Shown one piece after another: positions 1 through 5,452 of a DNA stretch of 5,452 nucleotides. Source of the DNA: Pseudomonadales bacterium (GTDB taxonomy: Bacteria > Pseudomonadota > Gammaproteobacteria > Pseudomonadales > DC-out160); NCBI GenBank assembly GCA_016765265.1, contig JAESQG010000312.1, positions 6,985 to 12,436 of the forward strand, in the 5' to 3' direction. The notes below the pieces were generated by a model. That model was not told the origin of the DNA. It made no database searches and saw only the letters and a list, made by a program, of their open reading frames with translations. Each line of letters starts with the position of its first letter. Position 1 is the stretch's first letter. The position numbers and the translations under genes were made by a program.

Positions 1-784
1 TCGATCGGCTTGTGATATTGTTTTTGATCGACGCCAACAAAAGTGGGAGGACCTTAACGAGCAACGCAGCTACAATCAGAAAACAGTAGAAGAATTGTGC
101 CAGCAGATAGAGCAAGCGTTAATGCTGAGCAGCCAAGAAGTTATCGAGCAAAAACATCTTGTATTCAATTTAAAAGAACAGTTTGAAAAAAGCCAACCAT
201 TACCGAAGGAAGTGGCTGACCAGCTGAAAAAACAATTTCTAAGTTTAGCAAAACAATTTGAGAAGAAAGTTGCTGGAGCCAGAACCAGTTTATTAGCCCA
301 ACGGTATGAGGGATTATGGCAACAAGCGATGATCTCTGCTGAGCTGGAAGATGTTGTTTTAAAGCAGCAGTTAGACGATATGAAATTAAGAGACTTCCGG
401 GATCAGTGGAATGAAGTAGGTGATCTTCCCGATGATTTGGTGGTTTCAATGAATGCACGTTTTGATAATGCAGTAAATGCGCACACCACTGGAGACATAG
501 AAGGTTTTGCCGCGGTCCTGGAAGGGCACAATGAACTCTGCCGGCAGCTTACCATTCGGATGGAAATTTTGGCTGGAGAAGAGTCCCCAGCAGAAGACAA
601 ATCATACCGTATGGAGTTGCAGGTTAATAGACTCAATCAAGGAATGGGAGTGAATGGGGCTCAAAATGCGGTACAGCAACGTAAGCAATTGGAAGCGGAT
701 TGGTGCTGCAATGGTCCTATTAATCAAGATGTGGTTGCGCCGTGGTTGCAACGATTTAAGTCAGCGATGAGTAAGGTTGCGTAG
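1..784 (+). CDS. DUF349 domain-containing protein, C-terminal part (5' end outside the window)
   Basis: The reading frame is open from the left edge (first whole codon at base 2) to the TAG at 782-784, giving 260 visible residues, so the start lies outside. The beginning (FDRRQQKWEDLNEQR, then a run ending in ELCQQIEQAL) fits the helical DUF349 repeat, with its aromatic/Arg pairs and charged helices. Near the C-terminus the segment LCRQLTIRMEILAGEESPAE, followed by RMELQVNRLNQGMG, matches the conserved end of the large gammaproteobacterial DUF349 proteins as I know them. The protein is rich in Gln, Glu, Lys and Leu, is predicted to be largely coiled-coil, and shows no signal peptide or membrane segment in the visible part, so it is probably cytoplasmic. 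The molecular function of the family is unclear. A TTG at 95 could be read as a start, but the DUF349 pattern continues upstream of it, so this is an edge truncation. The stop overlaps the miaA start by one base. Confidence 0.85.
   Translation, partial: RSACDIVFDRRQQKWEDLNEQRSYNQKTVEELCQQIEQALMLSSQEVIEQKHLVFNLKEQFEKSQPLPKEVADQLKKQFLSLAKQFEKKVAGARTSLLAQRYEGLWQQAMISAELEDVVLKQQLDDMKLRDFRDQWNEVGDLPDDLVVSMNARFDNAVNAHTTGDIEGFAAVLEGHNELCRQLTIRMEILAGEESPAEDKSYRMELQVNRLNQGMGVNGAQNAVQQRKQLEADWCCNGPINQDVVAPWLQRFKSAMSKVA
773..776 (+). promoter_or_regulatory. Ribosome binding site that decides the GTG start of miaA
   Basis: AAGG lies inside the end of the DUF349 gene, 7 bases before the GTG at 784. The TAG stop and the GTG start share the G at 784, so a ribosome ending on the upstream gene is already placed for restart. 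This supports GTG as the real start and suggests translational coupling. Confidence 0.6.
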
Positions 785-1695
785 TGTCTGACGCTAATTT
801 GTCAGATCCTAATTTGATCGTAGTTCTGGGTGCTACGGCATCGGGCAAAACAAAACTAGCTGTTCAGTTGGCCAAACGGTGTAGCGGTGAAATTATATCA
901 GCAGATTCTCGACAAGTGTATCGAGGTCTTGATATCGGCAGTGGTAAAGACCTGGATGAATACGACGGTGTTCCGTATCACCTAATCGATGTTGTTGACC
1001 CTGGTTATGAGTTTAGTGTTTACGATTACCAAAGACGATTTCTTGATGTGTTTATGATGCTTTCAGCAAACGGCGTAATGCCAGTTTTAGCGGGAGGGAC
1101 GGGCCTTTATCTTGATGCAGTATTGAAAGGTTATCATTTTGTAGAGGCGCCCCAAAACGTTGAACTTAGGGCGGAGTTGAGTGGATTAAAAAGCGAAGTG
1201 CTAGTGGATCGATTACTGCAATTGCAACCGAAACAACATAATACCACTGATACTGACAATCGCGACAGACTCATGCGTGCCATAGAAATAGCTTTGGCGG
1301 AAAAATCTGCCAATGTAGATAGAGAGCCCTACCCCACGATTACCCCATTCATAATTGGTATTCACTGGGATCGTGCCAAACTAAGGGAGAGAATAACGCT
1401 GCGTTTAAAGCAACGACTGGATAACGGTCTTATTGAAGAAACGCAAGGTTTACATGATGCTGGACTTAGCTGGGAAGTGCTCGACTTTTTCGGATTGGAA
1501 TATCGGTACGTGGGGCAATTTTTACAAGAGAAAATTAATCGCAATGATCTCTTTCAGAAATTAAATGCTGAAATTCACCGGTTTGCAAAAAAACAAGATA
1601 CCTGGTTTCGTCGGATGGAACGTAAAGGCGCTCAGATACACTGGGTTGAGGGCGAGGGGGATCCGTTTAAGCAAGCGACGCGGTTGATGGTGTGA
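784..1695 (+). CDS. miaA: tRNA dimethylallyltransferase MiaA, Bacteroidetes-like type
   Basis: MiaA transfers the dimethylallyl group of DMAPP to N6 of A37 in tRNAs that read codons starting with U, in the cytoplasm. The 303 residues are near the usual family length of about 300-320. Visible motifs are the P-loop GATASGKT at 16-23, SADSRQVYRG at 39-48 with Asp41 at the catalytic-base position, HLIDVVDP at 66-73, GGTGLYLDAVLKG at 104-116, and a basic NRDRLMRAIE stretch at 159-168. The tail FFGLEYRYV (235-243) and FAKKQDTWFRRMERKGAQIHW (267-287, the second-lobe RNA/substrate region) differs from the usual proteobacterial forms (GYRQ, then RQITWLR). From memory it agrees with Bacteroidetes MiaA, including GSGKDL at 52-57. 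The gene is not in the common mutL-miaA-hfq arrangement, so the genome may carry a canonical copy elsewhere. The GTG start has a good Shine-Dalgarno sequence and overlaps the DUF349 stop. All core motifs are intact, so activity is likely. Confidence 0.92.
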   Translation: MSDANLSDPNLIVVLGATASGKTKLAVQLAKRCSGEIISADSRQVYRGLDIGSGKDLDEYDGVPYHLIDVVDPGYEFSVYDYQRRFLDVFMMLSANGVMPVLAGGTGLYLDAVLKGYHFVEAPQNVELRAELSGLKSEVLVDRLLQLQPKQHNTTDTDNRDRLMRAIEIALAEKSANVDREPYPTITPFIIGIHWDRAKLRERITLRLKQRLDNGLIEETQGLHDAGLSWEVLDFFGLEYRYVGQFLQEKINRNDLFQKLNAEIHRFAKKQDTWFRRMERKGAQIHWVEGEGDPFKQATRLMV

Positions 1696-1725
1696 AGGTA
1701 GTACTTGGTGGGCATTCAATCTTCT

Positions 1726-2583
1726 TCAATCATCTTCAATGCTCTTGTTTTCAATACTCTTGTTTTCAATACTCTTGTTTTCAATACTCTCGTTTTCAAT
1801 ACTCTCGTTTTCAATACTATGGTCCATGCCTAATGCCGGGTTTTCTTCGGCAGGTTTTCCCACAGGTTTTGCGGGTACACCAACAACAGTTGTGTGGGCT
1901 GGTACATCTTCAAGGACTACACTACCGGCACCTACTTTGGCGCCCACACCGACTTCCACGTTACCGAGTATCTTTGCGCCAGCACTAATTAGTACACCCT
2001 TCCTGATTTTTGGATGCCGATCACCGGCCTCTTTGCCTGTTCCTCCAAGGGTGATGGAGTGTAGCATGGAGACATCATCCTCTATAACCGCGGTTTCTCC
2101 CACTACGAATCCGTGGGCGTGATCGAGTAAAATACCGGATCCGATAATGGCTCCCGGATGAATATCAACACCGAACACTTCAGAGATACGATTTTGGAAA
2201 AATAGGGCGAGAGGTTTTCGGCCTTGACCCCAGAGCGAATGAGCCACGCGATACGCTTGAATTGCATGGAAGCCCTTAAAAAACAGAAAGGGGGTCGAAT
2301 ACCGGTCGCAAGCGGGGTCCCGATCATAAAATGCGATGTTATCTAGTTGTGCCGATTTAATGATCGAGGGGTTGCTAGTGTGAGCATCTTCGATTACCTC
2401 TCTAATAGCCATGGCAGGCACTGTGGCACTATTCAATGTATTTGCTAGATGGAAGCTCAGTGCCGCCGCTAAATTATCATGATTTAAAATAGTCGCATGG
2501 AAAAAGCTAGCTAGCATGGGTTCGCCTGCAGCTTCATTGCTTACTTCTGAGCGTATTTGCTGCCACAAGTCGAAATTGCTCAT
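1726..2583 (-). CDS. cysE: Serine O-acetyltransferase CysE with a repeat-built C-terminal tail
   Basis: CysE makes O-acetylserine from serine and acetyl-CoA, the first committed step of cysteine synthesis in the cytoplasm. From the ATG at 2583 the protein has 285 residues. The N-terminal helical domain (about 1-138) is followed by a left-handed beta-helix of hexapeptide repeats. VDIHPGA (Asp140), DHAHG (His155) and GDRHPKI (His190) correspond to E. coli Asp143, His158 and His193, the catalytic and serine-binding residues. ITLGGTGK (177-184) and the acetyl-CoA region AGSVVLEDVP to VGVPAKPVGKP are also present. After NPALGMDH (248-255) the tail is SIENE twice, SIENK three times, then SIEDD. It replaces the usual short Ile-ended peptide that binds CysK. 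A TTG at 2586 directly before the ATG is an alternative start, adding one residue. The gene is convergent with miaA and does not neighbour iscR or trmJ within the window. Confidence 0.95.
   Translation of the reverse strand: MSNFDLWQQIRSEVSNEAAGEPMLASFFHATILNHDNLAAALSFHLANTLNSATVPAMAIREVIEDAHTSNPSIIKSAQLDNIAFYDRDPACDRYSTPFLFFKGFHAIQAYRVAHSLWGQGRKPLALFFQNRISEVFGVDIHPGAIIGSGILLDHAHGFVVGETAVIEDDVSMLHSITLGGTGKEAGDRHPKIRKGVLISAGAKILGNVEVGVGAKVGAGSVVLEDVPAHTTVVGVPAKPVGKPAEENPALGMDHSIENESIENESIENKSIENKSIENKSIEDD
1741..1815 (-). repeat. Five tandem 15-bp units inside the 3' end of cysE
   Basis: On the + strand the unit is (G/A)CTCTTGTTTTCAAT or ACTCTCGTTTTCAAT, at 1741, 1756, 1771, 1786 and 1801, with no gaps. 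The copies at 1756 and 1771 are identical, as are those at 1786 and 1801; the two types differ by one T/C change. On the coding strand each unit reads Ile-Glu-Asn-Lys/Glu-Ser. Because 15 is a multiple of three, a gain or loss of a unit keeps the frame and changes only tail length. Shorter copies of the core TTCAAT, about 10 bp apart, continue to about 1715, across the cysE stop. Confidence 0.95.
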
Positions 2584-2592
2584 CAAAATTAA

Positions 2593-2598
2593 TCCTCA
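2593..2598 (-). promoter_or_regulatory. Ribosome binding site of cysE
   Basis: The minus strand reads TGAGGA here. The GAGG core is 10 bases before the ATG at 2583 and 7 bases before a TTG at 2586. The spacing fits the TTG slightly better, but ATG is by far the more usual codon; the two choices differ by one residue only. Confidence 0.5.
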
Positions 2599-2639
2599 AT
2601 CCCAGGGTTTAACACAATCCCGGCGTTTACCGTAAGGCT

Positions 2640-2645
2640 AGTATA
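2640..2645 (-). promoter_or_regulatory. Possible -10 element for cysE
   Basis: The minus strand reads TATACT, one base from the sigma-70 consensus, about 57 bases before the cysE start. No good -35 hexamer stands 16-18 bases upstream (TACCCA at 17), so the promoter would be weak or activator-dependent. A transcript from here would have a leader of about 50 bases. Confidence 0.25.
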
Positions 2646-2680
2646 AGGTTTTCAAGCTGCAATGGGTACAGTCCTACAAT

Positions 2681-2721
2681 GCTGATCTTTCGAGTTCAGG
2701 GGATGCTCCATATTGATCAGC
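2681..2721. repeat. Short inverted repeat upstream of cysE
   Basis: GCTGATC at 2681-2687 is matched by GATCAGC at 2715-2721, separated by 27 bases. The arms are 7 bp and perfect. They could be a widely spaced dyad for a regulator or chance; the long spacer and short arms make a stable RNA hairpin unlikely. Confidence 0.3.
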
Positions 2722-2867
2722 GATACCAGTTCGATGAAGTACCGGATAGTGCCCAGCAGGATTCTAGCTGTTTCATTATTTAGAGCTTGTTATAGAGTGG
2801 CAGTGGGTAGTTTCTCGACACGTGGCGGTGACCTTGAATATATTCGCTAACACACTAGTATCTATCC

Positions 2868-2894
2868 TTTACTTGTTCTTTTAATGAATACAAT
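2868..2894 (+). promoter_or_regulatory. Possible promoter of the binding-protein/barrel operon
   Basis: TACAAT at 2889-2894 is a good -10 element. TTTACT at 2868-2873 is the best -35 candidate, but the spacer is a short 15 bases. Transcription would begin near 2901, just ahead of the GGGAG ribosome site at 2907-2911. An alternative pair is TTGAAT at 2834-2839 with TAGTAT at 2856-2861. Confidence 0.25.
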
Positions 2895-2918
2895 GCCAGT
2901 AGCGACGGGAGAGCAGTT

Positions 2919-3362
2919 ATGGAGATAAATAGATTAAAGGGCTCCAATTGGATCGGCTATTCATTAGCGGCTTTGATGCTTGTGCTACCACACCTGACTA
3001 AAGCTGAGATTGTCGTGATTGCGAATAAATCGCTTCCCATAGAGAGTATCAGTCCTCAGCAAACGGCCAAACTCTGGTTGGGTATCATCGACTCTGTTGA
3101 AAGTTCCGGAAAACTAAAGGTAGTCGATGCGTTGCATACCACTCCAGTCTACACAGAATTTTACGAACAAATTGCAGGAAAGAGCGTGAGGGATTTGCGA
3201 ATTTATTGGGGAAAATTATTGTTTTCCGGAAAAGCGTTCCCCCCGAAAAGGCTAGGTAGTGACAGGGAAATTTTACACTGGGTGATGTCGACGCCGAACG
3301 GTTTAGGTTATATCAACGCTGAGTTTGTTGACGATACAGTCAATATATTACTGCGACAGTAA
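2919..3362 (+). CDS. Small secreted phosphate ABC transporter substrate-binding-like protein
   Basis: The 147-residue product starts with a signal peptide (basic start, hydrophobic core at about 11-25, likely cleavage TKA^E after residue 29), so it is probably periplasmic. The mature part fits the small PstS-like (PBP-like) family: IVVIANKSLPIESISPQQ at 31-48, KLWLGI at 51-56 in place of the common IFLG, VVDALHTTPVYTEFYEQI at 68-85, IYWGKLLFSGKAFPPK at 95-110, and the closing GLGYI at 128-132. At about 118 mature residues it has roughly one lobe's worth of sequence, compared with about 250-300 residues for classic PstS, so whether it binds phosphate, another oxyanion, or nothing cannot be told. 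No transporter permease or ATPase follows; instead an outer-membrane barrel gene begins 18 bases later, so the two are probably co-transcribed. The ATG is preceded by GGGAG at good spacing. Confidence 0.75.
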   Translation: MEINRLKGSNWIGYSLAALMLVLPHLTKAEIVVIANKSLPIESISPQQTAKLWLGIIDSVESSGKLKVVDALHTTPVYTEFYEQIAGKSVRDLRIYWGKLLFSGKAFPPKRLGSDREILHWVMSTPNGLGYINAEFVDDTVNILLRQ

Positions 3363-3380
3363 CTAGAGGGGGAGATCATT

Positions 3381-4520
3381 ATGACAATGGGAAAAATAAC
3401 ATTAGATAAAAGAACACTATTTAAGAGAACACTATTTGTTTTAATCATATCTTCCTCATTTTTGATGTTTGATGCCCATGCACTGGAGTTTTCAGTCTTT
3501 GGGGATACATCGGTTGGGGATGGCAGCGCTGATGGAGAAGAACTCTCTTTCGGTATAGGCGCGCTCGATTTTTTTGTCACAGCGCCCATTGACGATAAGA
3601 CGCGAGTTTTCGTCGAATATGTGTTTGAAAATGGAGGTGACGGATTGGTTACTGATCTAGAGCGACTATGGATTAGCCGATATATTTCTGAGGGTTTCAC
3701 TATCGCCGCCGGTCGTTTTCATTCACCTTTAGGCCATTGGAACAGAACCTATCATCATGGCTCCTTTATGCAGGACACTGTGTCTAGACCCTTCTTTCTT
3801 GATTTCGAAGATGGAGCGGCTGGTGTTTTACCCGTGCATGTAGTGGGCCTTATGGGGTGGGGCGAGAGAGAGGTGGGTGGAGGTGCCATCAGTTTTGAGG
3901 TTGCTCTATCCAACGGTAGCAGCATCAATACTGATGAATTTGGTTTAACCGCGACAGCCAGCGGGAAGCCCGAGATTGAGATCAATGATGCGAGTGATCC
4001 CAATGGGGATAAGTCCCTAGGCATAAGATTGCGATATAGTTCGAACTCAATACCCTTTAAAATCGGTGGATTTCTTAATGTCCAAGAAGTGGCCGAATCA
4101 GGAGCGGGTACGATGAGTATGGTGATGACAGGAGAGGAATTGTTATCCCAAACTGTGGCTGGCATCGATTTTCAATATAGAATGGATGCGTTTGATCTAG
4201 CACTTGAGTTCTACAACTTCGACCATGAGAGTGATTTAAGTACCGGAGAAAATACCGGTGGAACCGCTTATTACTTTCAGCTAGGGTGGAAAGTCGACGA
4301 AAATCTTAAGCTTTTGTTCCGCCATGAAGACCTTAGCTTCGACGACAATGATGTTTGGTTTAACCTGCTTGGCGCTGGCGAAGGTACCCGCACTTTGCTT
4401 GCCTCTCGCTACGATCTTTCATCCACTAATACACTTAAATTTGAAATCAATCTGGCTTCACCCGATATTGGCGATGATGAGACTACCTGGACTTTGCAGT
4501 GGGCGTTCATGATACCCTAA
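3381..4520 (+). CDS. Outer-membrane beta-barrel (porin-like) protein
   Basis: This 379-residue protein has a signal peptide with a basic start, a hydrophobic stretch at about 18-30 and probable cleavage AHA^L after residue 34. The mature part alternates hydrophobic and polar residues in short strands separated by Gly/Asp/Asn-rich turns, as in a transmembrane barrel: LEFSVFGD, RVFVEYVFE, FTIAAGRFHSPLGHWN, FDLALEFYNF, YYFQLGWKV, LKLLFRHEDLSF, TWTLQWAFMIP. The block GRFHSPLGHWNRTYHHGSF, then SRPFFLDFED and LPVHVVGLMGWG, is compact and looks like a family signature, but I cannot name a characterised member. It ends in Ile-Pro rather than the Phe typical of outer-membrane proteins. The start has GAGGGGGA about 7 bases upstream; ATG at 3387 is a possible second start. 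It sits 18 bases after the binding-protein gene, suggesting a shared role in taking up or sensing a small ligand. Confidence 0.75.
   Translation: MTMGKITLDKRTLFKRTLFVLIISSSFLMFDAHALEFSVFGDTSVGDGSADGEELSFGIGALDFFVTAPIDDKTRVFVEYVFENGGDGLVTDLERLWISRYISEGFTIAAGRFHSPLGHWNRTYHHGSFMQDTVSRPFFLDFEDGAAGVLPVHVVGLMGWGEREVGGGAISFEVALSNGSSINTDEFGLTATASGKPEIEINDASDPNGDKSLGIRLRYSSNSIPFKIGGFLNVQEVAESGAGTMSMVMTGEELLSQTVAGIDFQYRMDAFDLALEFYNFDHESDLSTGENTGGTAYYFQLGWKVDENLKLLFRHEDLSFDDNDVWFNLLGAGEGTRTLLASRYDLSSTNTLKFEINLASPDIGDDETTWTLQWAFMIP
3408..3437 (+). repeat. 15-bp tandem duplication in the barrel protein's signal peptide
   Basis: Bases 3408-3422 and 3423-3437 match at 14 of 15 positions (AAAAGAACACTATTT and AAGAGAACACTATTT). 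They encode Lys-Arg-Thr-Leu-Phe twice, residues 10-14 and 15-19, at the basic-to-hydrophobic junction of the signal peptide. The frame is kept. This looks like a recent in-frame duplication that lengthens the N-region. Confidence 0.85.
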
Positions 4521-4684
4521 GTTTTTTTTGATCTAGACTGTTTTACTCCTTTTACGTTAATGCACCTATTATTCCTGCAATGGCAACCTTGCGTGGTTAA
4601 ACACCTGCAAGGATTATGAAAACTGCGCTACAATCATAAATCCTGACTTATATTGATAACAAATTTCCTCGTCTTAGATTTCAT
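4521..4684. other. Intergenic region with a T-run and a hairpin
   Basis: Eight T's follow the porin-like gene's stop at 4522-4529, but only a 3-bp GGG/CCC stem stands before them, so a classic terminator is doubtful. TACAAT at 4629-4634 is a possible -10 element for the next gene, without a convincing -35. The hairpin is listed separately. No open frame of note is present. Confidence 0.5.
4587..4612. repeat. Hairpin-forming inverted repeat
   Basis: CCTTGC at 4587-4592 pairs with GCAAGG at 4607-4612, and GTG at 4593-4595 can pair with CAC at 4602-4604, leaving a two-base bulge and a GTTAAA loop. It is not followed by T's on the + strand. It could be part of a terminator for the upstream operon, an mRNA-stabilising end, or an operator dyad for the next gene. 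Confidence 0.45.
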
Positions 4685-5188
4685 ATGAAAATATTAGGTT
4701 TGCTGATTCTTCTATTGCCGGTGCTTGTGCAGGCAGAAATATACAAATGCTCAGATAATGATCGGGTTGTTTATTCTGATAGTCCCTGCGGTAAAGAGGT
4801 GGAAATGATTGATGTGGAGGAATTAACAAAATCCAAGGGAGTCAGATTCTCATCGGATGATATAAAAATCATCGGTAATCTGTTGGGGAAGGAGAGGAAG
4901 CGAATTGAGCTTGATCGTTCTATTACAAAACAAGAAAATAAAATAGACAAGATCATAGATGAGTACTCTAGAAAAACTAAGGATTTAAAAACCGAACTGG
5001 CCGAGCTTAATAAAACGAAGAATACCGCCAGCTGGGTTAAGCACAGTTATAAGAAAGAGCAATATTACGAGGAAAAAACACGTTTGAATGATGAGGTTAA
5101 GGAGGTCAGGCGTAGCTATAAAACTGAGAAAGAGAAAGCCTATAATAAACTATATTCCTTAAGAGCAGACCGACGTAGAATCCCGTAG
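4685..5188 (+). CDS. Secreted DUF4124 domain-containing protein with a C-terminal coiled-coil
   Basis: The 167-residue product starts with a short clear signal peptide (hydrophobic core at about 3-14, likely cleavage VQA^E after residue 17). Directly after it lies a DUF4124 domain: EIYKCSDNDRVVYSDSPCG at 18-36, with the family's IYKC...VYSD.PC pattern and Cys22 and Cys35, which may form a disulfide. From about residue 66 to the end the protein is highly charged, rich in Lys, Glu and Arg, with heptad-like leucines, and is predicted to be a long helix or coiled-coil, ending in a basic RADRRRIP. Location is probably periplasm or cell envelope. The function of DUF4124 proteins is not established. 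No good Shine-Dalgarno sequence precedes the ATG. The gene looks more AT-rich by eye than miaA and stands alone; the next gene converges on it. Confidence 0.85.
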   Translation: MKILGLLILLLPVLVQAEIYKCSDNDRVVYSDSPCGKEVEMIDVEELTKSKGVRFSSDDIKIIGNLLGKERKRIELDRSITKQENKIDKIIDEYSRKTKDLKTELAELNKTKNTASWVKHSYKKEQYYEEKTRLNDEVKEVRRSYKTEKEKAYNKLYSLRADRRRIP

Positions 5189-5201
5189 ATATCTCCATCG
5201 C

Positions 5202-5223
5202 TTTAATTAACCGATTTAATTAA
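5202..5223. repeat. Two copies of TTTAATTAA between convergent genes
   Basis: TTTAATTAA occurs at 5202-5210 and again at 5215-5223, 13 bp apart, in the short AT-rich gap between the DUF4124 stop (5188) and the opposing gene's stop (5245). Each contains the palindrome TTAATTAA. A TCTAG/CTAGA inverted pair (5224-5228 and 5245-5249) follows. No strong terminator is visible. Confidence 0.5.
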
Positions 5224-5244
5224 TCTAGAAGATGCTTTCCCCTG

Positions 5245-5452
5245 CTAGAGAATATCTATTTTTTCTAGGTCTAGAATTAAAGTCACTTGATCCCCGGAAT
5301 TAATTCCTTCTATATACTCGGATATAATTTCAATTGTAGACCCATCTTGAAAGTGTCCGATTTTTGTTGTCGGATCTGGATAATAAACGTAACTACGATA
5401 ACTATTGTTTTTGTAGACTATGGAGCATTTAACAAATAAGAAATCTTCTGCC
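5245..5452 (-). CDS. Unrecognised protein, C-terminal 68 residues (5' end outside the window)
   Basis: On the minus strand the frame beginning with the codon at 5451-5449 is open for 68 codons to a TAG at 5247-5245. The start lies beyond the right edge. The other two minus-strand frames hit a stop within the first 11 codons. The composition looks like real protein: VKCSIVYKNNSYRSYVYY, then IGHFQDGSTIEIISEYIEG, then GDQVTLILDLEKIDIL. Alternating hydrophobic residues suggest beta-strands, with a short helix at about IEIISEYIEG. There is no membrane segment in the visible part. I do not recognise the family. It converges on the DUF4124 gene with 56 bp between the stops and shares its AT-rich character. 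Confidence 0.6.
   Translation of the reverse strand, partial: AEDFLFVKCSIVYKNNSYRSYVYYPDPTTKIGHFQDGSTIEIISEYIEGINSGDQVTLILDLEKIDIL

Larger units (their letters stand above)
2584..2918. other. Gene-free divergent intergenic region of about 335 bp
   Basis: This stretch separates cysE (-) from the binding-protein gene (+) and must hold the promoters of both. Nothing in it resembles a tRNA, a riboswitch or a transposon end. Two short open frames on the + strand (2679-2783, 34 codons; 2734-2850, 38 codons) lack ribosome binding sites and overlap each other. A small inverted repeat at 2681-2721 and candidate -10 elements on both strands are listed separately. CAATCCC is repeated at 2597-2603 and 2615-2621 in the cysE leader. 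Confidence 0.7.

Noticed and set aside
1741..1815. CRISPR array
   Set aside because: Units are 15 bp and directly adjacent, with no spacers, and they lie inside a coding sequence.
1692..2122. Open frames on the + strand across the 15-bp repeats, reading CFQYS or LFSIL repeats
   Set aside because: They are the reverse side of cysE, whose full catalytic motifs prove the minus-strand frame; the repeat unit, a multiple of three, keeps the opposite frames open by chance.
2768..2795. Pho box upstream of the phosphate-binding-like gene (CTGTTTCATT and CTTGTTATA)
   Set aside because: The two TGT cores are 19 bp apart instead of the 11 bp expected for PhoB repeats, and the rest of the match is poor.
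2679..2850. Two small + strand open frames (2679-2783 and 2734-2850)
   Set aside because: Neither has a ribosome binding site, they overlap in different frames, and the products of 34 and 38 residues match nothing I recognise.
4501..4530. Rho-independent terminator at the end of the porin-like gene
   Set aside because: There is a run of eight T's, but the only stem before it is 3 bp, which is too weak to call.

Overview
The window looks like chromosomal DNA of a gammaproteobacterium, probably marine or environmental, with moderate to low GC. The support is the type of DUF349 protein, a CysE that follows the enterobacterial form closely, and a periplasmic/outer-membrane gene pair. No transposase, integrase, phage gene, tRNA, rRNA or CRISPR array is visible, and no obvious multi-gene new system was found.

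Layout from left to right. (1) The 3' part of a DUF349 coiled-coil protein gene (+, cut by the left edge) runs into miaA (+) with a one-base overlap, so the two are probably translationally coupled. This MiaA is unusual: its motifs fit the Bacteroidetes-type enzyme (GSGKDL, FGLEYRY, FAKKQ-TWFRRMER) rather than the usual proteobacterial one, and the gene is not beside mutL or hfq. (2) cysE (serine acetyltransferase, -) converges on miaA with 30 bp between the stops. Its 3' end carries five tandem 15-bp units that encode a Ser-Ile-Glu-Asn-Glu/Lys tail, where the family normally has the short Ile-ended peptide that docks into CysK. (3) A gene-free stretch of about 335 bp contains the divergent upstream regions of cysE and of the next operon. 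(4) A two-gene operon (+) encodes a small secreted one-lobe phosphate-binding-like protein and a beta-barrel outer-membrane protein. (5) After a 164-bp gap with a hairpin comes a secreted DUF4124 protein with a long charged coiled-coil (+). (6) At the right edge, the last 68 codons of an unrecognised gene (-) converge on it; this gene has no start inside the window.

Functionally the blocks look independent: tRNA A37 modification, cysteine biosynthesis, a small-ligand uptake or sensing pair in the envelope, and an envelope protein of unknown role. The best leads are the repeat-built CysE tail, the atypical MiaA, and the binding-protein/barrel pair.
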